Source of the DNA: Cellulophaga sp. 20_2_10
Lineage (GTDB): Bacteria; Bacteroidota; Bacteroidia; Flavobacteriales; Flavobacteriaceae
Length of the DNA stretch: 64,000 nucleotides
Direction: 5' to 3'
Assembly: GCF_023476645.1 (NCBI RefSeq)
Contig: NZ_JAMCOJ010000001.1
Location: forward strand, 62,001-126,000
Part shown: positions 1 through 8,625 of the stretch, piece by piece
Numbering within the stretch: position 1 is the stretch's first letter
How the letters are laid out: every line of letters begins with the position of its first letter
The notes under the pieces: generated by a model
Database searches by the model: none
The model's input: only the letters and a program-made list of their open reading frames with translations
What the model was told of the DNA's origin: nothing
Translations under genes and position numbers: made by a program

Positions 1-2077
1 CGTATGTCCAGTTTTTAGTATTGTAGCTTAGGTTAAAATCTGATAAAAAGTAACCATCTGCAACAATAGAGTTATCTTCATTAGCGGGTCTATCTTTTAC
101 GTATCTGTAATTTAACCCACCAGAGAACTTACCAACGTTTTTAAATGTTAAACCACCAGCAGCAGTTAAAGAAGGTGCTAATGGTATGTAATCTTCACCA
201 TCTGTTTCTTCTGTACTTCTTGCGTAGGCGTAATTAGCATCACTATAAAAATATAAACTAGGAGTAATATTGTATCTAAAACCAAGATCTACACCATAAC
301 GTTGCGTTTTTCCACTAGGTTCTACCACGCCAGCATCACCAACATATACAAATTCTTGTTCTAGGAATAAGCTCCATAAAGCAGCGTTTATAACTAGTTT
401 AGATGATGGTTTTAGAATTACACCCAAGTCATTACCATAAGCTGCAGGTAATATTTCTTTACCATTGTTAGCTGTTACTACACGTGTGTCGTTAGAATGA
501 AAACCAATACCTGATTTTAAAAATAACTGTACACTAGGAGAGGCAGCATATATAAAGTTTAGCTTAGGACTTACAAAGACCTTGTCTTCACTTAAACTAG
601 TATAAGTAGTTTGTAGTTTATCTATATAATCGTTTTTAAAATAGTCTAAACGTAAACCAGGATTAATTGTCCATTTGTTTTTCTTGTACGTAGCGTTTAA
701 AAAACTATACATATTTACTTCATCAACATCACCTAAAGCATACGTTTCTATGGTAGTTTGTCTGTTTGCTGTATGCGATAACTCTACGTCATTTATATCA
801 TCATATCTAAAACCAACACCAGCTTCTAATTTTAATTGCGAGTTGTCTTTATCAAAATGGAAATTATGCGCGTAAACAGATTCGGCTCCAAAAATACTAC
901 GAGACTCTTTCTGTTTTATTTGATCGCCGTTAACAGGATCATCTAAAAAGAACGTAAAGTTAGAGAATAGCTCAAAATCGTACTTAGATACAAATGCCTT
1001 AGAAGTAAGAGACTCGTGCTCATTAAATTGTTTGGTGTGATTAAACCATAGGTTAGACCTACTAGTTTTACCACCTTCTGTATCGTCTATAGCGCCAAAC
1101 CTACCAATTAATCCTTGGTCTATTGCGCGTTGCGGTATTTGCCCAGAAGCATCCCATTTACTTTGAAAATGACTAGCAGTAATAGTAAACTCTTGATCGT
1201 CATAGTTATTAAAGTTATAACGGCCCATTAAGTTAATTCTATTAAAATTTTGAGGAGAATCAAAAACACCATCTGTAAGTACAAGTTCAGAAGCTAAATA
1301 CATATTACTTTGTTCTTCTTCTAATAACTTAAGCATACTTACAGCGCGTAAACTATTAAATTGTCCGGCTTCTACAGAAAGTAAGTTTTTGTCTAACTTC
1401 TTTTTGGTTTTAAGGTTTACATACCCAGCAGTGTTAAAGTTACCAACATTAGCATAGTAAGGACCTTTGCCAAAATCTATATTATCTACTGTTTCTGGTA
1501 TAATAAAGTGCATATCTGCATATCCTTGTCCGTGTGCATGAGACACCATATTTACAGGTAAGCCATCTACGCTAATGGCTACGTCTGTACCATGGTCAAT
1601 ATCAAAACCACGTAAAAATATTTGTTCTGCTTTACCACCACCTGCGTGCTGACCAATAATTAATCCAGGAACTTTACGTAAAATCTCTTGTGAAGACTTA
1701 ACGGGGTTTGTTTTTACATCTACATTTAAAAACGTACTAAGTGAGTTTACTTTAGATACTAGAACTACTTGGTCTAAAGAAACAGCGCTTTCTGTTAAGC
1801 TAACTTTTATTGTTGTATTTAAATGTTCTTCTGTAATTGTCATTTGTTGCGTAGCGTACCCAAGGTTGTAAAAGAAAATAACATCGTTTAAAGAGACATC
1901 ATTCAACTTAAAAAAACCAGAAGTGCTAGAGTAGGTGTAGTCACCTGTTGTTTGGTTGTACACACTAACACCTTCTATAGGTGTATTGCTATTAGATACT
2001 ACAGTACCTTTTAGTTCGTGTGCTTGTATACTTCCAACGGTTGTAAGGAGCAGTACTAATGCTATAAAATATTTCAT
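1..2077 (-). CDS. TonB-dependent outer-membrane receptor (3' end outside window)
   Basis: I translated this reading frame on the minus strand; it is open from the ATG at 2075-2077 to the left edge, about 692 codons, so the C-terminal part of the barrel is missing. The product starts with a signal peptide (MKYFIALVLLLTTVGSIQA). A carboxypeptidase-regulatory-like domain follows at about residues 20-100 (HELKGTVVSNSNTPIEGVSV). The TonB plug is at about 115-230, with FLRGFDIDHGTDVAISVDG, then beta-barrel strands. It should carry a bound ligand across the outer membrane using TonB energy. The ligand is not shown, but the His-rich neighbour upstream on the same strand and the His/Asp-rich plug (VSHAHGQGYADMH) suggest a metal. 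The family call is firm; the substrate is inference. Confidence 0.93.
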   Translation of the reverse strand, partial: MKYFIALVLLLTTVGSIQAHELKGTVVSNSNTPIEGVSVYNQTTGDYTYSSTSGFFKLNDVSLNDVIFFYNLGYATQQMTITEEHLNTTIKVSLTESAVSLDQVVLVSKVNSLSTFLNVDVKTNPVKSSQEILRKVPGLIIGQHAGGGKAEQIFLRGFDIDHGTDVAISVDGLPVNMVSHAHGQGYADMHFIIPETVDNIDFGKGPYYANVGNFNTAGYVNLKTKKKLDKNLLSVEAGQFNSLRAVSMLKLLEEEQSNMYLASELVLTDGVFDSPQNFNRINLMGRYNFNNYDDQEFTITASHFQSKWDASGQIPQRAIDQGLIGRFGAIDDTEGGKTSRSNLWFNHTKQFNEHESLTSKAFVSKYDFELFSNFTFFLDDPVNGDQIKQKESRSIFGAESVYAHNFHFDKDNSQLKLEAGVGFRYDDINDVELSHTANRQTTIETYALGDVDEVNMYSFLNATYKKNKWTINPGLRLDYFKNDYIDKLQTTYTSLSEDKVFVSPKLNFIYAASPSVQLFLKSGIGFHSNDTRVVTANNGKEILPAAYGNDLGVILKPSSKLVINAALWSLFLEQEFVYVGDAGVVEPSGKTQRYGVDLGFRYNITPSLYFYSDANYAYARSTEETDGEDYIPLAPSLTAAGGLTFKNVGKFSGGLNYRYVKDRPANEDNSIVADGYFLSDFNLSYNTKNWTY

Positions 2078-2220
2078 TTGTTGTAGTTTGTTGTAAGTAG
2101 TATCTAGATCTAGAACAATGTTCTGCATCTAAATACTAGAATTGTAAGCGCATAGTTTAGCCATAGGCATAGTTGAGCCTAAAGTAACTTGCAGTTCTTG
2201 TATAAATAATTTTGTTTCTG

Positions 2221-2667
2221 CTAGTACAAGCAGTAGTAAGCCAGTGCGCTTTTTGGAGGTTTTTCTACAGCTGTTATATAACCATTTGTAGTTTTATCTA
2301 GGCTAGTATAACTATGATTAACATGTAGTGGAGTGTTATTTTTAAAGATGTAGGTATATGTATCTACAATATGCTTGTCTATTTTTATGTCTAGTACAAG
2401 GGTGTCGTTAGAGTCATTATCTGGTGCGCCAAAAAGGTTATTTATAAATGTAATTACTTGGTGCTCGTGATTTACAGTGTGAGAATGACTATGTGCTGTT
2501 GCTGAGGTATTGCTGTGCGAGTGTTCTGAAGCTGTAGTATGTGTTTCTATGGCGTGAGAAATAGCGTGTAAACCATCTTTTATTTGATCTTGCAACGGAT
2601 GAAGTACATACAATAAGCTTATGCTTACTGCTATTAACCGTACTATATGCTGCTTAATGTTTCTCAT
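2221..2667 (-). CDS. Histidine-rich membrane-anchored protein, putative metal binding
   Basis: 148 residues. One hydrophobic stretch near the N-terminus (about residues 8-24, VRLIAVSISLLYVLHP) probably acts as signal or anchor. It is followed by a histidine-rich segment at about 33-70 with repeated HSH / HEH clusters (SEHSHSNTSATAHSHSH), typical of zinc, nickel or copper binding. The rest (about 70-148) is not recognisable to me. It lies 143 bp upstream of the TonB receptor on the same strand and is probably co-transcribed with it, so a periplasmic metal-binding or sensing role with that receptor is likely. It could also be a small chaperone for the receptor's ligand. I know no named family for it. 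Confidence 0.75.
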   Translation of the reverse strand: MRNIKQHIVRLIAVSISLLYVLHPLQDQIKDGLHAISHAIETHTTASEHSHSNTSATAHSHSHTVNHEHQVITFINNLFGAPDNDSNDTLVLDIKIDKHIVDTYTYIFKNNTPLHVNHSYTSLDKTTNGYITAVEKPPKSALAYYCLY

Positions 2668-2725
2668 TTTATGCTTTAAAACACTTTGTTATTATTGTTT
2701 ATTTAAGTGTTATTTTTGCAGCTAC

Positions 2726-2733
2726 CAAAGCTA
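2726..2733 (-). promoter_or_regulatory. Bacteroidota-type -7 element before the His-rich gene
   Basis: On the minus strand this reads TAGCTTTG, a match to the Bacteroidota -7 consensus TAnnTTTG, about 60 bp upstream of the start codon at 2667. I do not see a clear -33 TTTG at the expected distance, so the call is tentative. Confidence 0.35.
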
Positions 2734-2854
2734 TAAAAACTTAGACACTCTTACCATACTAACGAGAAAATTTGAAGTAGGGTTTTAAAAAAAGTGAAAA
2801 AAATACGTTTTTTTGTTTTTAGGTTGATAGTAGAACGTTTTAAATAAGGTACTT

Positions 2855-3016
2855 ATGGCAAAAAAAGGAAGAGAGAAGAATACATTAAACAAGGCTAAAC
2901 ACACTAAATTGATGGCCCGAAAAATTAATAAAAAGAAAAAAGAAGAAGCTTTACGTAAAGAGCGCCTTAAAGCTATTATTAAAAAAGCGCACGAAACTAG
3001 TGAAAGTCCAGAGTAA
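2855..3016 (+). CDS. Small, very basic hypothetical protein (53 aa)
   Basis: An ATG-started frame of 53 codons ending in TAA at 3014-3016. The product begins MAKKGREKNTLNKAKHTK, is strongly rich in lysine and arginine throughout (MARKINKKKKEEALRKERL) and ends with a short acidic tail (ETSESPE). It has no membrane segment. Small basic proteins of this kind occur widely in Flavobacteriaceae and may bind RNA or ribosomes, but I cannot name a family. It stands alone between two minus-strand genes, so it has its own transcription unit. I consider it real because composition and codon use fit a protein and a poly-A-rich leader precedes it. Confidence 0.65.
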   Translation: MAKKGREKNTLNKAKHTKLMARKINKKKKEEALRKERLKAIIKKAHETSESPE

Positions 3017-3032
3017 AGTAAATAGTATAAGT

Positions 3033-3062
3033 AAAAAAGCCCAAAGCTGAGTGCTAAAGGCT
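3033..3062 (-). terminator. Probable intrinsic terminator of the FAD oxidoreductase gene
   Basis: Read on the minus strand, an imperfect hairpin (arms 3053-3062 and 3038-3047, with an internal mismatch) is followed by a run of T (A-run at 3033-3038 on the plus strand). It lies just past the stop of the gene ending at 3080. Confidence 0.4.
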
Positions 3063-3079
3063 AGTTGTTCATAATTAAG

Positions 3080-4636
3080 TTATATACCACTTACTGCTGC
3101 TTCAGCACATCTTTCGCCATCCATAGCCGCAGAAATAATACCTCCTGCATAACCACCACCTTCTCCGCACGGGAATAAGCCTTTAATTTCTGGATGCTCT
3201 AATTTTTCTGTTCTAGGGATATTTACAGGTGATGAGGTTCTAGATTCTACACCAATAATGTTGGCTTCAGAGGTATAATACCCATTCATTTTATCACCAA
3301 AAGCTTTAAATCCACCTCGTAAACGACTGCCAATTAGCTTTGGTAAGAGGGAGTGTAGTGGAGCAGATTTTAATCCTGGTTGGTAAGAGGTATCATTTAA
3401 ATCTGTAGATAATTTTCCTTCTACAAAATCGGTTAGTCTTTGTGCGGGTGCAACTTGACTTCTTCCGCCTGCATTAAAAGCTAACTTCTCTAAGTCTTTC
3501 TGGTATTCTAACCCTTTTAAAACACCAAAATGGTTGTATTTAGGAATATCTTCATCAATATTTAATTCTACAACAATACCAGAATTTGCGTATAAATTAT
3601 TTCGTTTAGAAGGCGACATACCGTTTACAACAATTTCTCCAGGAGCCGTTGCTGCAGGTACTATAAATCCGCCGGGGCACATACAAAAAGAATACACACC
3701 TCTTCCTTTTACCTGCTCTACAAGGCTATATGCCGCAGCTGGCAATAACTCATCTCTTTGTCCGCTACAATGGTATTGTATGCTGTCTATAATATGCTGT
3801 GGGTGTTCTACACGTACACCCATTGCAAACGATTTTGCTTGTAATGCAATTTCTTTTTTATGCAATAAATAGTAAATGTCTCTAGCCGAGTGTCCTGTTG
3901 CAAGAATTACACTATTTACAGCCATTTCATCTCCATTTGCTAAAATAATGGCTTTTAAAGTGTTGTTTTTTATGTCAAAGTCGACCACTTTAGTATCAAA
4001 ATGAACCTCACCACCGTACTTTATAATATTTTCTCTAATATTTTGTACAAGTTTAGGAAGCTTGTTGGTACCAATATGTGGGTGTGCGTCTATTAAAATT
4101 TGTTCTGTAGCTCCGTGGTATACTAAGTTTTCAAAAATTCTACGTACATCTCCACGTTTAAGACTACGGGTGTATAACTTACCATCAGAATAGGTGCCAG
4201 CGCCACCTTCACCAAAACAGTAGTTAGAGTCTTCGTTTACAATATGTTCTTGGTTAATGGCTTTTAAATCTCTACGTCTGTCTTGTACATTTTTACCCCG
4301 CTCTAAAACAATAGGCTTGTAACCTAGTTCTATGCAACGTAAGGCAGCATACATTCCTGCGGGTCCAAAACCAATAATATGTACTTCTTTAGCATTAGAA
4401 ACATCTTTATAATCAAACGTATAATTACTACTTTCTGGAGCTGGTTCTTTTATATAAACAGATACTTTATAATTAAAATATATTGTTGCTTTACGTGCAT
4501 CTATAGACTTACGATCTACTTTTACTGCAGTAATTTCTGATGTGGGAATGCCTAAATATTTTGCAGCTTTTTTAGTTAGAATGCCTTCTATAGGTTCTTC
4601 TTTTAATGTAGTTCTAAGCTGAATGTTTCTTACCAT
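3080..4636 (-). CDS. FAD-dependent oxidoreductase (COG2509 type)
   Basis: 518 residues, full length for the uncharacterised FAD-dependent dehydrogenase family (COG2509). About 80 N-terminal residues form the small domain typical of this family. The dinucleotide-binding motif follows at residues 89-94 (GFGPAG), with the acidic residue closing the Rossmann fold in IVLERG (E112). The conserved CFGEGGAGTYSDGKLYTR segment is at about 140-157, and the C-terminal FAD-contacting segment near the end reads LFPCGEGGGYAGGIISA. No signal peptide, so cytoplasmic. The natural substrate is not known for the family. It stands alone with its own likely terminator downstream. The family assignment is confident; the reaction is not. 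Confidence 0.9.
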   Translation of the reverse strand: MVRNIQLRTTLKEEPIEGILTKKAAKYLGIPTSEITAVKVDRKSIDARKATIYFNYKVSVYIKEPAPESSNYTFDYKDVSNAKEVHIIGFGPAGMYAALRCIELGYKPIVLERGKNVQDRRRDLKAINQEHIVNEDSNYCFGEGGAGTYSDGKLYTRSLKRGDVRRIFENLVYHGATEQILIDAHPHIGTNKLPKLVQNIRENIIKYGGEVHFDTKVVDFDIKNNTLKAIILANGDEMAVNSVILATGHSARDIYYLLHKKEIALQAKSFAMGVRVEHPQHIIDSIQYHCSGQRDELLPAAAYSLVEQVKGRGVYSFCMCPGGFIVPAATAPGEIVVNGMSPSKRNNLYANSGIVVELNIDEDIPKYNHFGVLKGLEYQKDLEKLAFNAGGRSQVAPAQRLTDFVEGKLSTDLNDTSYQPGLKSAPLHSLLPKLIGSRLRGGFKAFGDKMNGYYTSEANIIGVESRTSSPVNIPRTEKLEHPEIKGLFPCGEGGGYAGGIISAAMDGERCAEAAVSGI

Positions 4637-4798
4637 ACCGCAAAAATAGTGGTTTTAAAAGAATTTATCTTTTTTGTCTTTGATAATTTTAAGATTGATG
4701 AGACAATAACCGGGAAGACATGTAGAAAATATTATAATAACACTTTTTTATAGGGCTTAAGAAGTTGTTTTAAAGTGATAAATGCTTGAAAATACTAT

Positions 4799-4882
4799 TA
4801 TATGTTAAAGAGCATATAATTTAATTTATATGCAAATAGGCATATATTTGTAATTATATGTAAAAAAGCATATATTTGATAA
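4799..4882 (+). promoter_or_regulatory. Three tandem 28-bp operator-like repeats, each with an inverted repeat
   Basis: Three units start at 4799, 4827 and 4855, exactly 28 bp apart. Each holds TATATG, eight variable bases, CATATA, then eight more bases. The 6-bp arms are identical in all three units while the spacers differ (TTAAAGAG, CAAATAGG, TAAAAAAG). The array ends 10 bp before the start codon of the SatD-like gene and overlaps its promoter. This is the layout of a cooperative repressor or activator site. The SatD-like protein itself, which has a C-terminal helix-turn-helix, is the obvious candidate to bind here. Confidence 0.7.
4847..4878 (+). promoter_or_regulatory. Promoter of the SatD/DUF3307 operon
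   Basis: TTTG at 4847-4850 and TATATTTG at 4871-4878 are separated by 20 bp, matching the Bacteroidota -33/-7 pattern. The -7 element starts inside the CATATA arm of the third operator unit. A second TATATTTG at 4843-4850 lies one 28-bp unit upstream and could be an alternative promoter. Confidence 0.55.
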
Positions 4883-4892
4883 AATTTAAAGA

Positions 4893-5495
4893 ATGATAGC
4901 CGTAATAACAGGAGATATTATAAACTCTAGGGCAGAAGATGTATCCCTTTGGATGCCGGTGCTAAAAAAAGAGTTACAAAAGATAGGTGAAAGGCCTATG
5001 GATTGGGAAATATACAGAGGAGATAGTTTTCAAGTAAAAACGACTCCTGCTTTGGCTTTAAAAACAGCATTAGAATTAAAAGCAGTTATAAAAGAGTTTA
5101 AAACTCTAGATGTTAGAATGGCTATTGGTATAGGAGAAGAAAGCTATTTAGCAGATAAAATAACAGAGTCTAACGGAACAGCTTACGTAAACTCTGGCGA
5201 ATGTTTTGAAGAATTAAAAAAGCAAACTTTAGCAATAAAAACACCTTGGACAGATTTTAATACAGTACTAAATTTGTTGTTAGATGTACTTGTATTAACC
5301 ATAGATAACTGGACACCAAACTATGCGTTATTAATAAAAGAAAGCTTAGCAAACACAACTGTAACACAGAAAGAACTAGCAAACAAGCTAGATAAAAAGC
5401 AAAGCAATATAAGTACTAGTTTAAAAAAAGCTGGTTTTGACGAAATTATAAAAATACTAGATTACTATAACAATCAAACGGAAAAACTATGTTAG
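4893..5495 (+). CDS. SatD-like protein with C-terminal helix-turn-helix
   Basis: 200 residues. The start MIAVITGDIINSR and the segment WEIYRGDSFQVK match the SatD family as I know it. The middle part (DVRMAIGIGE, about residues 92-101) resembles the nucleotidyl-cyclase-like fold suggested for this family. The last third carries a helix-turn-helix-like segment, VTQKELANKLDKKQSNIS (about 155-173). It overlaps the next gene by 7 bp, so the two are translationally coupled; SatD-like and DUF3307 genes often occur as a pair. It probably controls its own operon through the 28-bp repeats immediately upstream. The real signal it senses is unknown. Confidence 0.75.
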   Translation: MIAVITGDIINSRAEDVSLWMPVLKKELQKIGERPMDWEIYRGDSFQVKTTPALALKTALELKAVIKEFKTLDVRMAIGIGEESYLADKITESNGTAYVNSGECFEELKKQTLAIKTPWTDFNTVLNLLLDVLVLTIDNWTPNYALLIKESLANTTVTQKELANKLDKKQSNISTSLKKAGFDEIIKILDYYNNQTEKLC

Positions 5496-6205
5496 TACTT
5501 ACTTTAAAGTTGCTTTTGGCACATATTTTAGGAGATTTTGTGTTGCAACCTAATAGCTGGATCAAAGACAAGCAGAAAAAGAAACAAAAATCTATTTACT
5601 TGTATTGGCACACACTTATACACTTAGTAGCTTTGGTTTTAATTTTAGAGTTTAATGCTACATACTTCTTAGGAATAGGAGCTATTGTAACTACGCACTA
5701 CATTATAGACTTAGCAAAGCTTAAACTACAGAATAAGAAAAACGCTAGAGTCTTATTTTTTCTAGATCAGGCGTTGCACTTAATAGTATTACTAGTAGTA
5801 GCATATTGCTATACAGATGTTACTTTTAATATGTCGTATTTAACTGCACCAGGTGTAATTCTGTTTCTTATCGCTATTTTTTTACTCACAAATGTATCTG
5901 CTATACTAATGAAGGTTATAATCTCTAGATGGAAATTAGAGAACGACACTAAAAAATCGCTTAAAAATGCAGGAGCCTATATTGGCGTATTAGAGCGCTT
6001 ATTTATTTTTATATTTATTGTTTTAGGACAGTGGAGTGGAATTGGCTTTTTGTTAACAGCAAAATCGGTTTTTAGATTTGGAGATTTATCAAAAGCAAAC
6101 GACCGTAAGTTAACAGAATACATCTTAATAGGAACATTAATTAGCTTTGGATTGGCTATTTTAATTGCCCTAGGATATACTTATATATTAGAACAATTGC
6201 CTTAA
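5489..6205 (+). CDS. DUF3307 family membrane protein
   Basis: 238 residues. The N-terminus holds the family signature LLAHILGDFVLQPNSW (about residues 9-24). At least five hydrophobic segments follow, including LIHLVALVLILEF, LFLIAIFLLTNVSAI, FIFIFIVLGQWSGIGFLL and LIGTLISFGLAILIALGY. It sits in the inner membrane. It overlaps the SatD-like gene by 7 bp and belongs to the same operon. The family has no settled biochemical role. The C-terminal segment (SVFRFGDLSKANDRKLTEYILIG) is a conserved feature in Bacteroidota members as far as I recall. Confidence 0.8.
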   Translation: MLVLTLKLLLAHILGDFVLQPNSWIKDKQKKKQKSIYLYWHTLIHLVALVLILEFNATYFLGIGAIVTTHYIIDLAKLKLQNKKNARVLFFLDQALHLIVLLVVAYCYTDVTFNMSYLTAPGVILFLIAIFLLTNVSAILMKVIISRWKLENDTKKSLKNAGAYIGVLERLFIFIFIVLGQWSGIGFLLTAKSVFRFGDLSKANDRKLTEYILIGTLISFGLAILIALGYTYILEQLP

Positions 6206-6215
6206 TACCATTGTT

Positions 6216-6956
6216 ATGGAGTCAGAAAATAAAAAAACATCGACCTCTAAAATGCAGAAAATGTTACATTTAGATTACAAGAGGGATGACGATATTTGGC
6301 TAACTAATACTCAGACTTTACGTAAATTAATAGGTATTTTAGGTATAATATTGCCTTTTTTCTTATTTGGCTTCTTGTGGCTTACAGCAGAGCATACAAG
6401 CATATTAGAGTCTATTAGTCATTATTACTACACTCGTGCAAATCCTATTTTTATTATAGTCGTAAGTATTATGGCTATATTTTTAATGGTGTATAAAGGC
6501 AGAGAACCAATAGATTTTTACGTTTCTTTTATTGCCGGGCTATTTGCAATTCTATTATTGCTGTTTCCTACAGATAATATTGCAATTACGTGTTGTGACG
6601 CAGATGCAGCTTATAGCGTAACATATATACAAGACAATGTTTGGCGTGTACGTTTTCATTACATAGCTGCAGCTATATTTTTATTAAGCCTTAACTATAT
6701 GTCGATTTTTATTTTTACAAGGTCCAATAAACCTAAAGCAGAACGTACTAAAGAAAAAAAACAACGTAATACAATTTATAAAATAAGCGGAATAGTAATG
6801 TTAGCGTCATTACTTGTAATAATGCTTGGTTTGTTAAAAGTTATACCAGAAGAACTATACAGCCAAAACCACATTACTTTTTGGATGGAGTCTGTTGCTA
6901 TAGAGTGTTTTGGAATATCTTGGTTGGTAAAAGGAGAAACCATTTTTACGGATTAA
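6216..6956 (+). CDS. Conserved integral membrane protein of unknown function
   Basis: 246 residues, starting 10 bp after the DUF3307 gene and probably the third gene of the operon. I count five to six membrane segments (about residues 38-58, 78-94, 101-117, 147-167, 187-208 and possibly 225-240). A charged N-terminal tail and a Lys/Arg-rich loop (KPKAERTKEKKQRNT, about 170-184) are probably cytoplasmic. A loop with CCDADAAYS follows the third segment. It somewhat resembles DUF998-type membrane proteins, but I would not assign it. A clear terminator follows. Confidence 0.7.
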   Translation: MESENKKTSTSKMQKMLHLDYKRDDDIWLTNTQTLRKLIGILGIILPFFLFGFLWLTAEHTSILESISHYYYTRANPIFIIVVSIMAIFLMVYKGREPIDFYVSFIAGLFAILLLLFPTDNIAITCCDADAAYSVTYIQDNVWRVRFHYIAAAIFLLSLNYMSIFIFTRSNKPKAERTKEKKQRNTIYKISGIVMLASLLVIMLGLLKVIPEELYSQNHITFWMESVAIECFGISWLVKGETIFTD

Positions 6957-6960
6957 AAAT

Positions 6961-7000
6961 ATAAAACCCCTGAAAAAATCAACAATTTCAAGGGTTTTAT
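6961..7000 (+). terminator. Intrinsic terminator after the SatD/DUF3307 operon
   Basis: Inverted repeat AAAACCCCTGAAA ... TTTCAAGGGTTTT with a loop of about 10 bases, right after the stop codon at 6956. The A- and T-rich flanks allow it to work in both directions. Confidence 0.75.
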
Positions 7001-7106
7001 GGTAAAATATGGACAATCTAAATAAATAGCCTAGACTATTTAAATTTTAGCATAAGCAGAATAGCATAAGTAGGTTTTGTTTGTTTTGCTTTGCTTGCAC
7101 GCGTTT

Positions 7107-7754
7107 TTAAGCACAATCTAATTGTCTAAGTCTGTCCAATGCTTCTGACTTAGAATTTACATTAAGTTTTAAATATATATTTTGAATATGAAAGTTTACT
7201 GCACTTGCAGTTACAAATAACTTTTCTGCAATTGTTTTGTATGTCTCTCCTTCGAACAAATAATCAATAATTTCATTTTCTCTTTTAGAAAAATCGCTAA
7301 GAGATTTACGCTGAAACATAGCTATTACTTGTTTAGCAATATCGTTACTAATTGCAGCACCATCAAACCTAATAGAGTTCAAGGCATCATACAACCTCAT
7401 TTCTGTAAGTGGTTTAGTTAGGTAGCCATTAGCACCATTTTTAAATGCTTTTTTAATTAAAGTGAAATCATTTTGTTCACTAACAATTATAATTTTAGCA
7501 TTTTTAGCTTTCTTTTTAAACTTAATTAATACATCTATACCGCCCAATTCTTCTTCTGGAATATCTGTAATAATAATATCTGGAGAAACAGTAGTAGAAG
7601 ATCTTAAAGCTTCTTTAGCAGAGCTATAAGTCCCAATTAAATTGTAATCTGAATACAGGTTAAAATAGTCATTGTAGGTTTTAATAAAGTTTTTGTCGTT
7701 ATCTATTACAATAACATTTAAATTTTTTGGTAGCATAAGTAGGGGGTTTTGCAT
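7107..7754 (-). CDS. Response regulator, receiver plus LuxR-type HTH (NarL family)
   Basis: 215 residues. The receiver domain spans about 12-125 with the acidic pair in VIVIDND (D18, D20), the phospho-acceptor D64 in IIITDIP and K114 in YLTKPLT. A LuxR-type helix-turn-helix fills about 150-212, with the usual FSKRENEIIDYLFEGETYKTIAEKL and VNFHIQNIYLKLNV elements. It should bind DNA when phosphorylated. No kinase gene is directly next to it; the nearest is the HisKA_2-type kinase at 12477-14036. The start is chosen at MQNPLL; an internal M7 is also possible. Confidence 0.88.
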   Translation of the reverse strand: MQNPLLMLPKNLNVIVIDNDKNFIKTYNDYFNLYSDYNLIGTYSSAKEALRSSTTVSPDIIITDIPEEELGGIDVLIKFKKKAKNAKIIIVSEQNDFTLIKKAFKNGANGYLTKPLTEMRLYDALNSIRFDGAAISNDIAKQVIAMFQRKSLSDFSKRENEIIDYLFEGETYKTIAEKLFVTASAVNFHIQNIYLKLNVNSKSEALDRLRQLDCA

Positions 7755-8490
7755 ACTGTTACCAGTATACGGGTTAAGTAATATAAGTAAAATTTGGGGT
7801 GTATTTGTTCTTAAATAAAAGCAATAGTATACTATTCTTAATTATTTTTTAAGATAATTAAGTGTAATTTGTTAAGTACAATTTGCAACTAAAACTAAAG
7901 GGTAGGGGTAATACTTTTTTAGTTTTAGATTGAAAAAAACTTTTACAAATTTAGTTCCTAAGCTTACTAAATAGGATTAAATACTGTGATGTAAAAACTG
8001 TTTACAGCGGAGATTATCACTTTCTTTCGGGGAAAAAGGTGAACAAATAATGTAGGTTGTGTAAGATTGTTTTTTGGTACTTTTTAGAGTGTAAAAAAGC
8101 TTCATATAATTTGGGTTTTGGGGGTTAAAGAAACCTTTTTATCAGTTTCTAAACTTAACTTTTAGAGCAGAAAAACACTGTAGTTTAATAGTTTTTTACT
8201 TTTTTAATTTCTTATTTACGTTCTATTATTAAAACTAAAAAAGAAACTATTAAATAGGTTATACACTATTTCTCTGTATCTCTATACTAAAGATAGAAAA
8301 TTTGAGTTAGCTACCAAAATTTTTATGTAGGACGATTCGCTGTTAAACAATGTTAAAATGCATTTCATCGATAAAAAATTACATTTGAACGCTTATTTAA
8401 AAGGGGCTAATCGATAAAGTGTTAAGAAAATCACGCCTTATTAAGAACGATTCTAAAGTTTAGTTTTTAGATGAACTACACTTTTAAGCA
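7755..8490. other. Long AT-rich intergenic region without a convincing gene
   Basis: More than 700 bp between the response regulator and the PorP/SprF gene end. I see no frame with protein-like composition on either strand. It holds one copy (8361-8376) of a 16-base sequence, CATTTCATCGATAAAA, that recurs at 12050-12065. It is probably the 5' regulatory region of the response regulator, and an untranslated RNA cannot be excluded. Confidence 0.4.
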
Positions 8491-8549
8491 AAAAAAAATA
8501 GTCCAAAAGACAAGTATAAGAACGTTATATACTTTGTCTTTTAGGACTA
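8491..8549 (-). terminator. Strong intrinsic terminator of the PorP/SprF gene
   Basis: On the minus strand AGTCCTAAAAGACAAAGTATA pairs with TATACTTGTCTTTTGGACT (plus-strand arms about 8528-8548 and 8500-8517) with only small bulges, and eight or more T follow (A-run 8491-8499). It lies about 75 bp past the stop of the gene ending at 8626. Confidence 0.8.
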
Positions 8550-8625
8550 CCCGCAACCCCCGATGCGTATTTTTACTTATAAAATAACCCAATTTTTCCT
8601 CTTGGAAGAGGTAACTTAATTTGTA

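Noticed and set aside
3534-3872. Plus-strand open frame inside the FAD oxidoreductase gene
   Set aside because: Fully contained antisense to a conserved gene; its codon use mirrors the real frame.
4799-4882. Simple microsatellite explanation of the repeats before the SatD-like gene
   Set aside because: The spacers differ between units while the 6-bp arms and the 28-bp step are exact, which slippage would not maintain.
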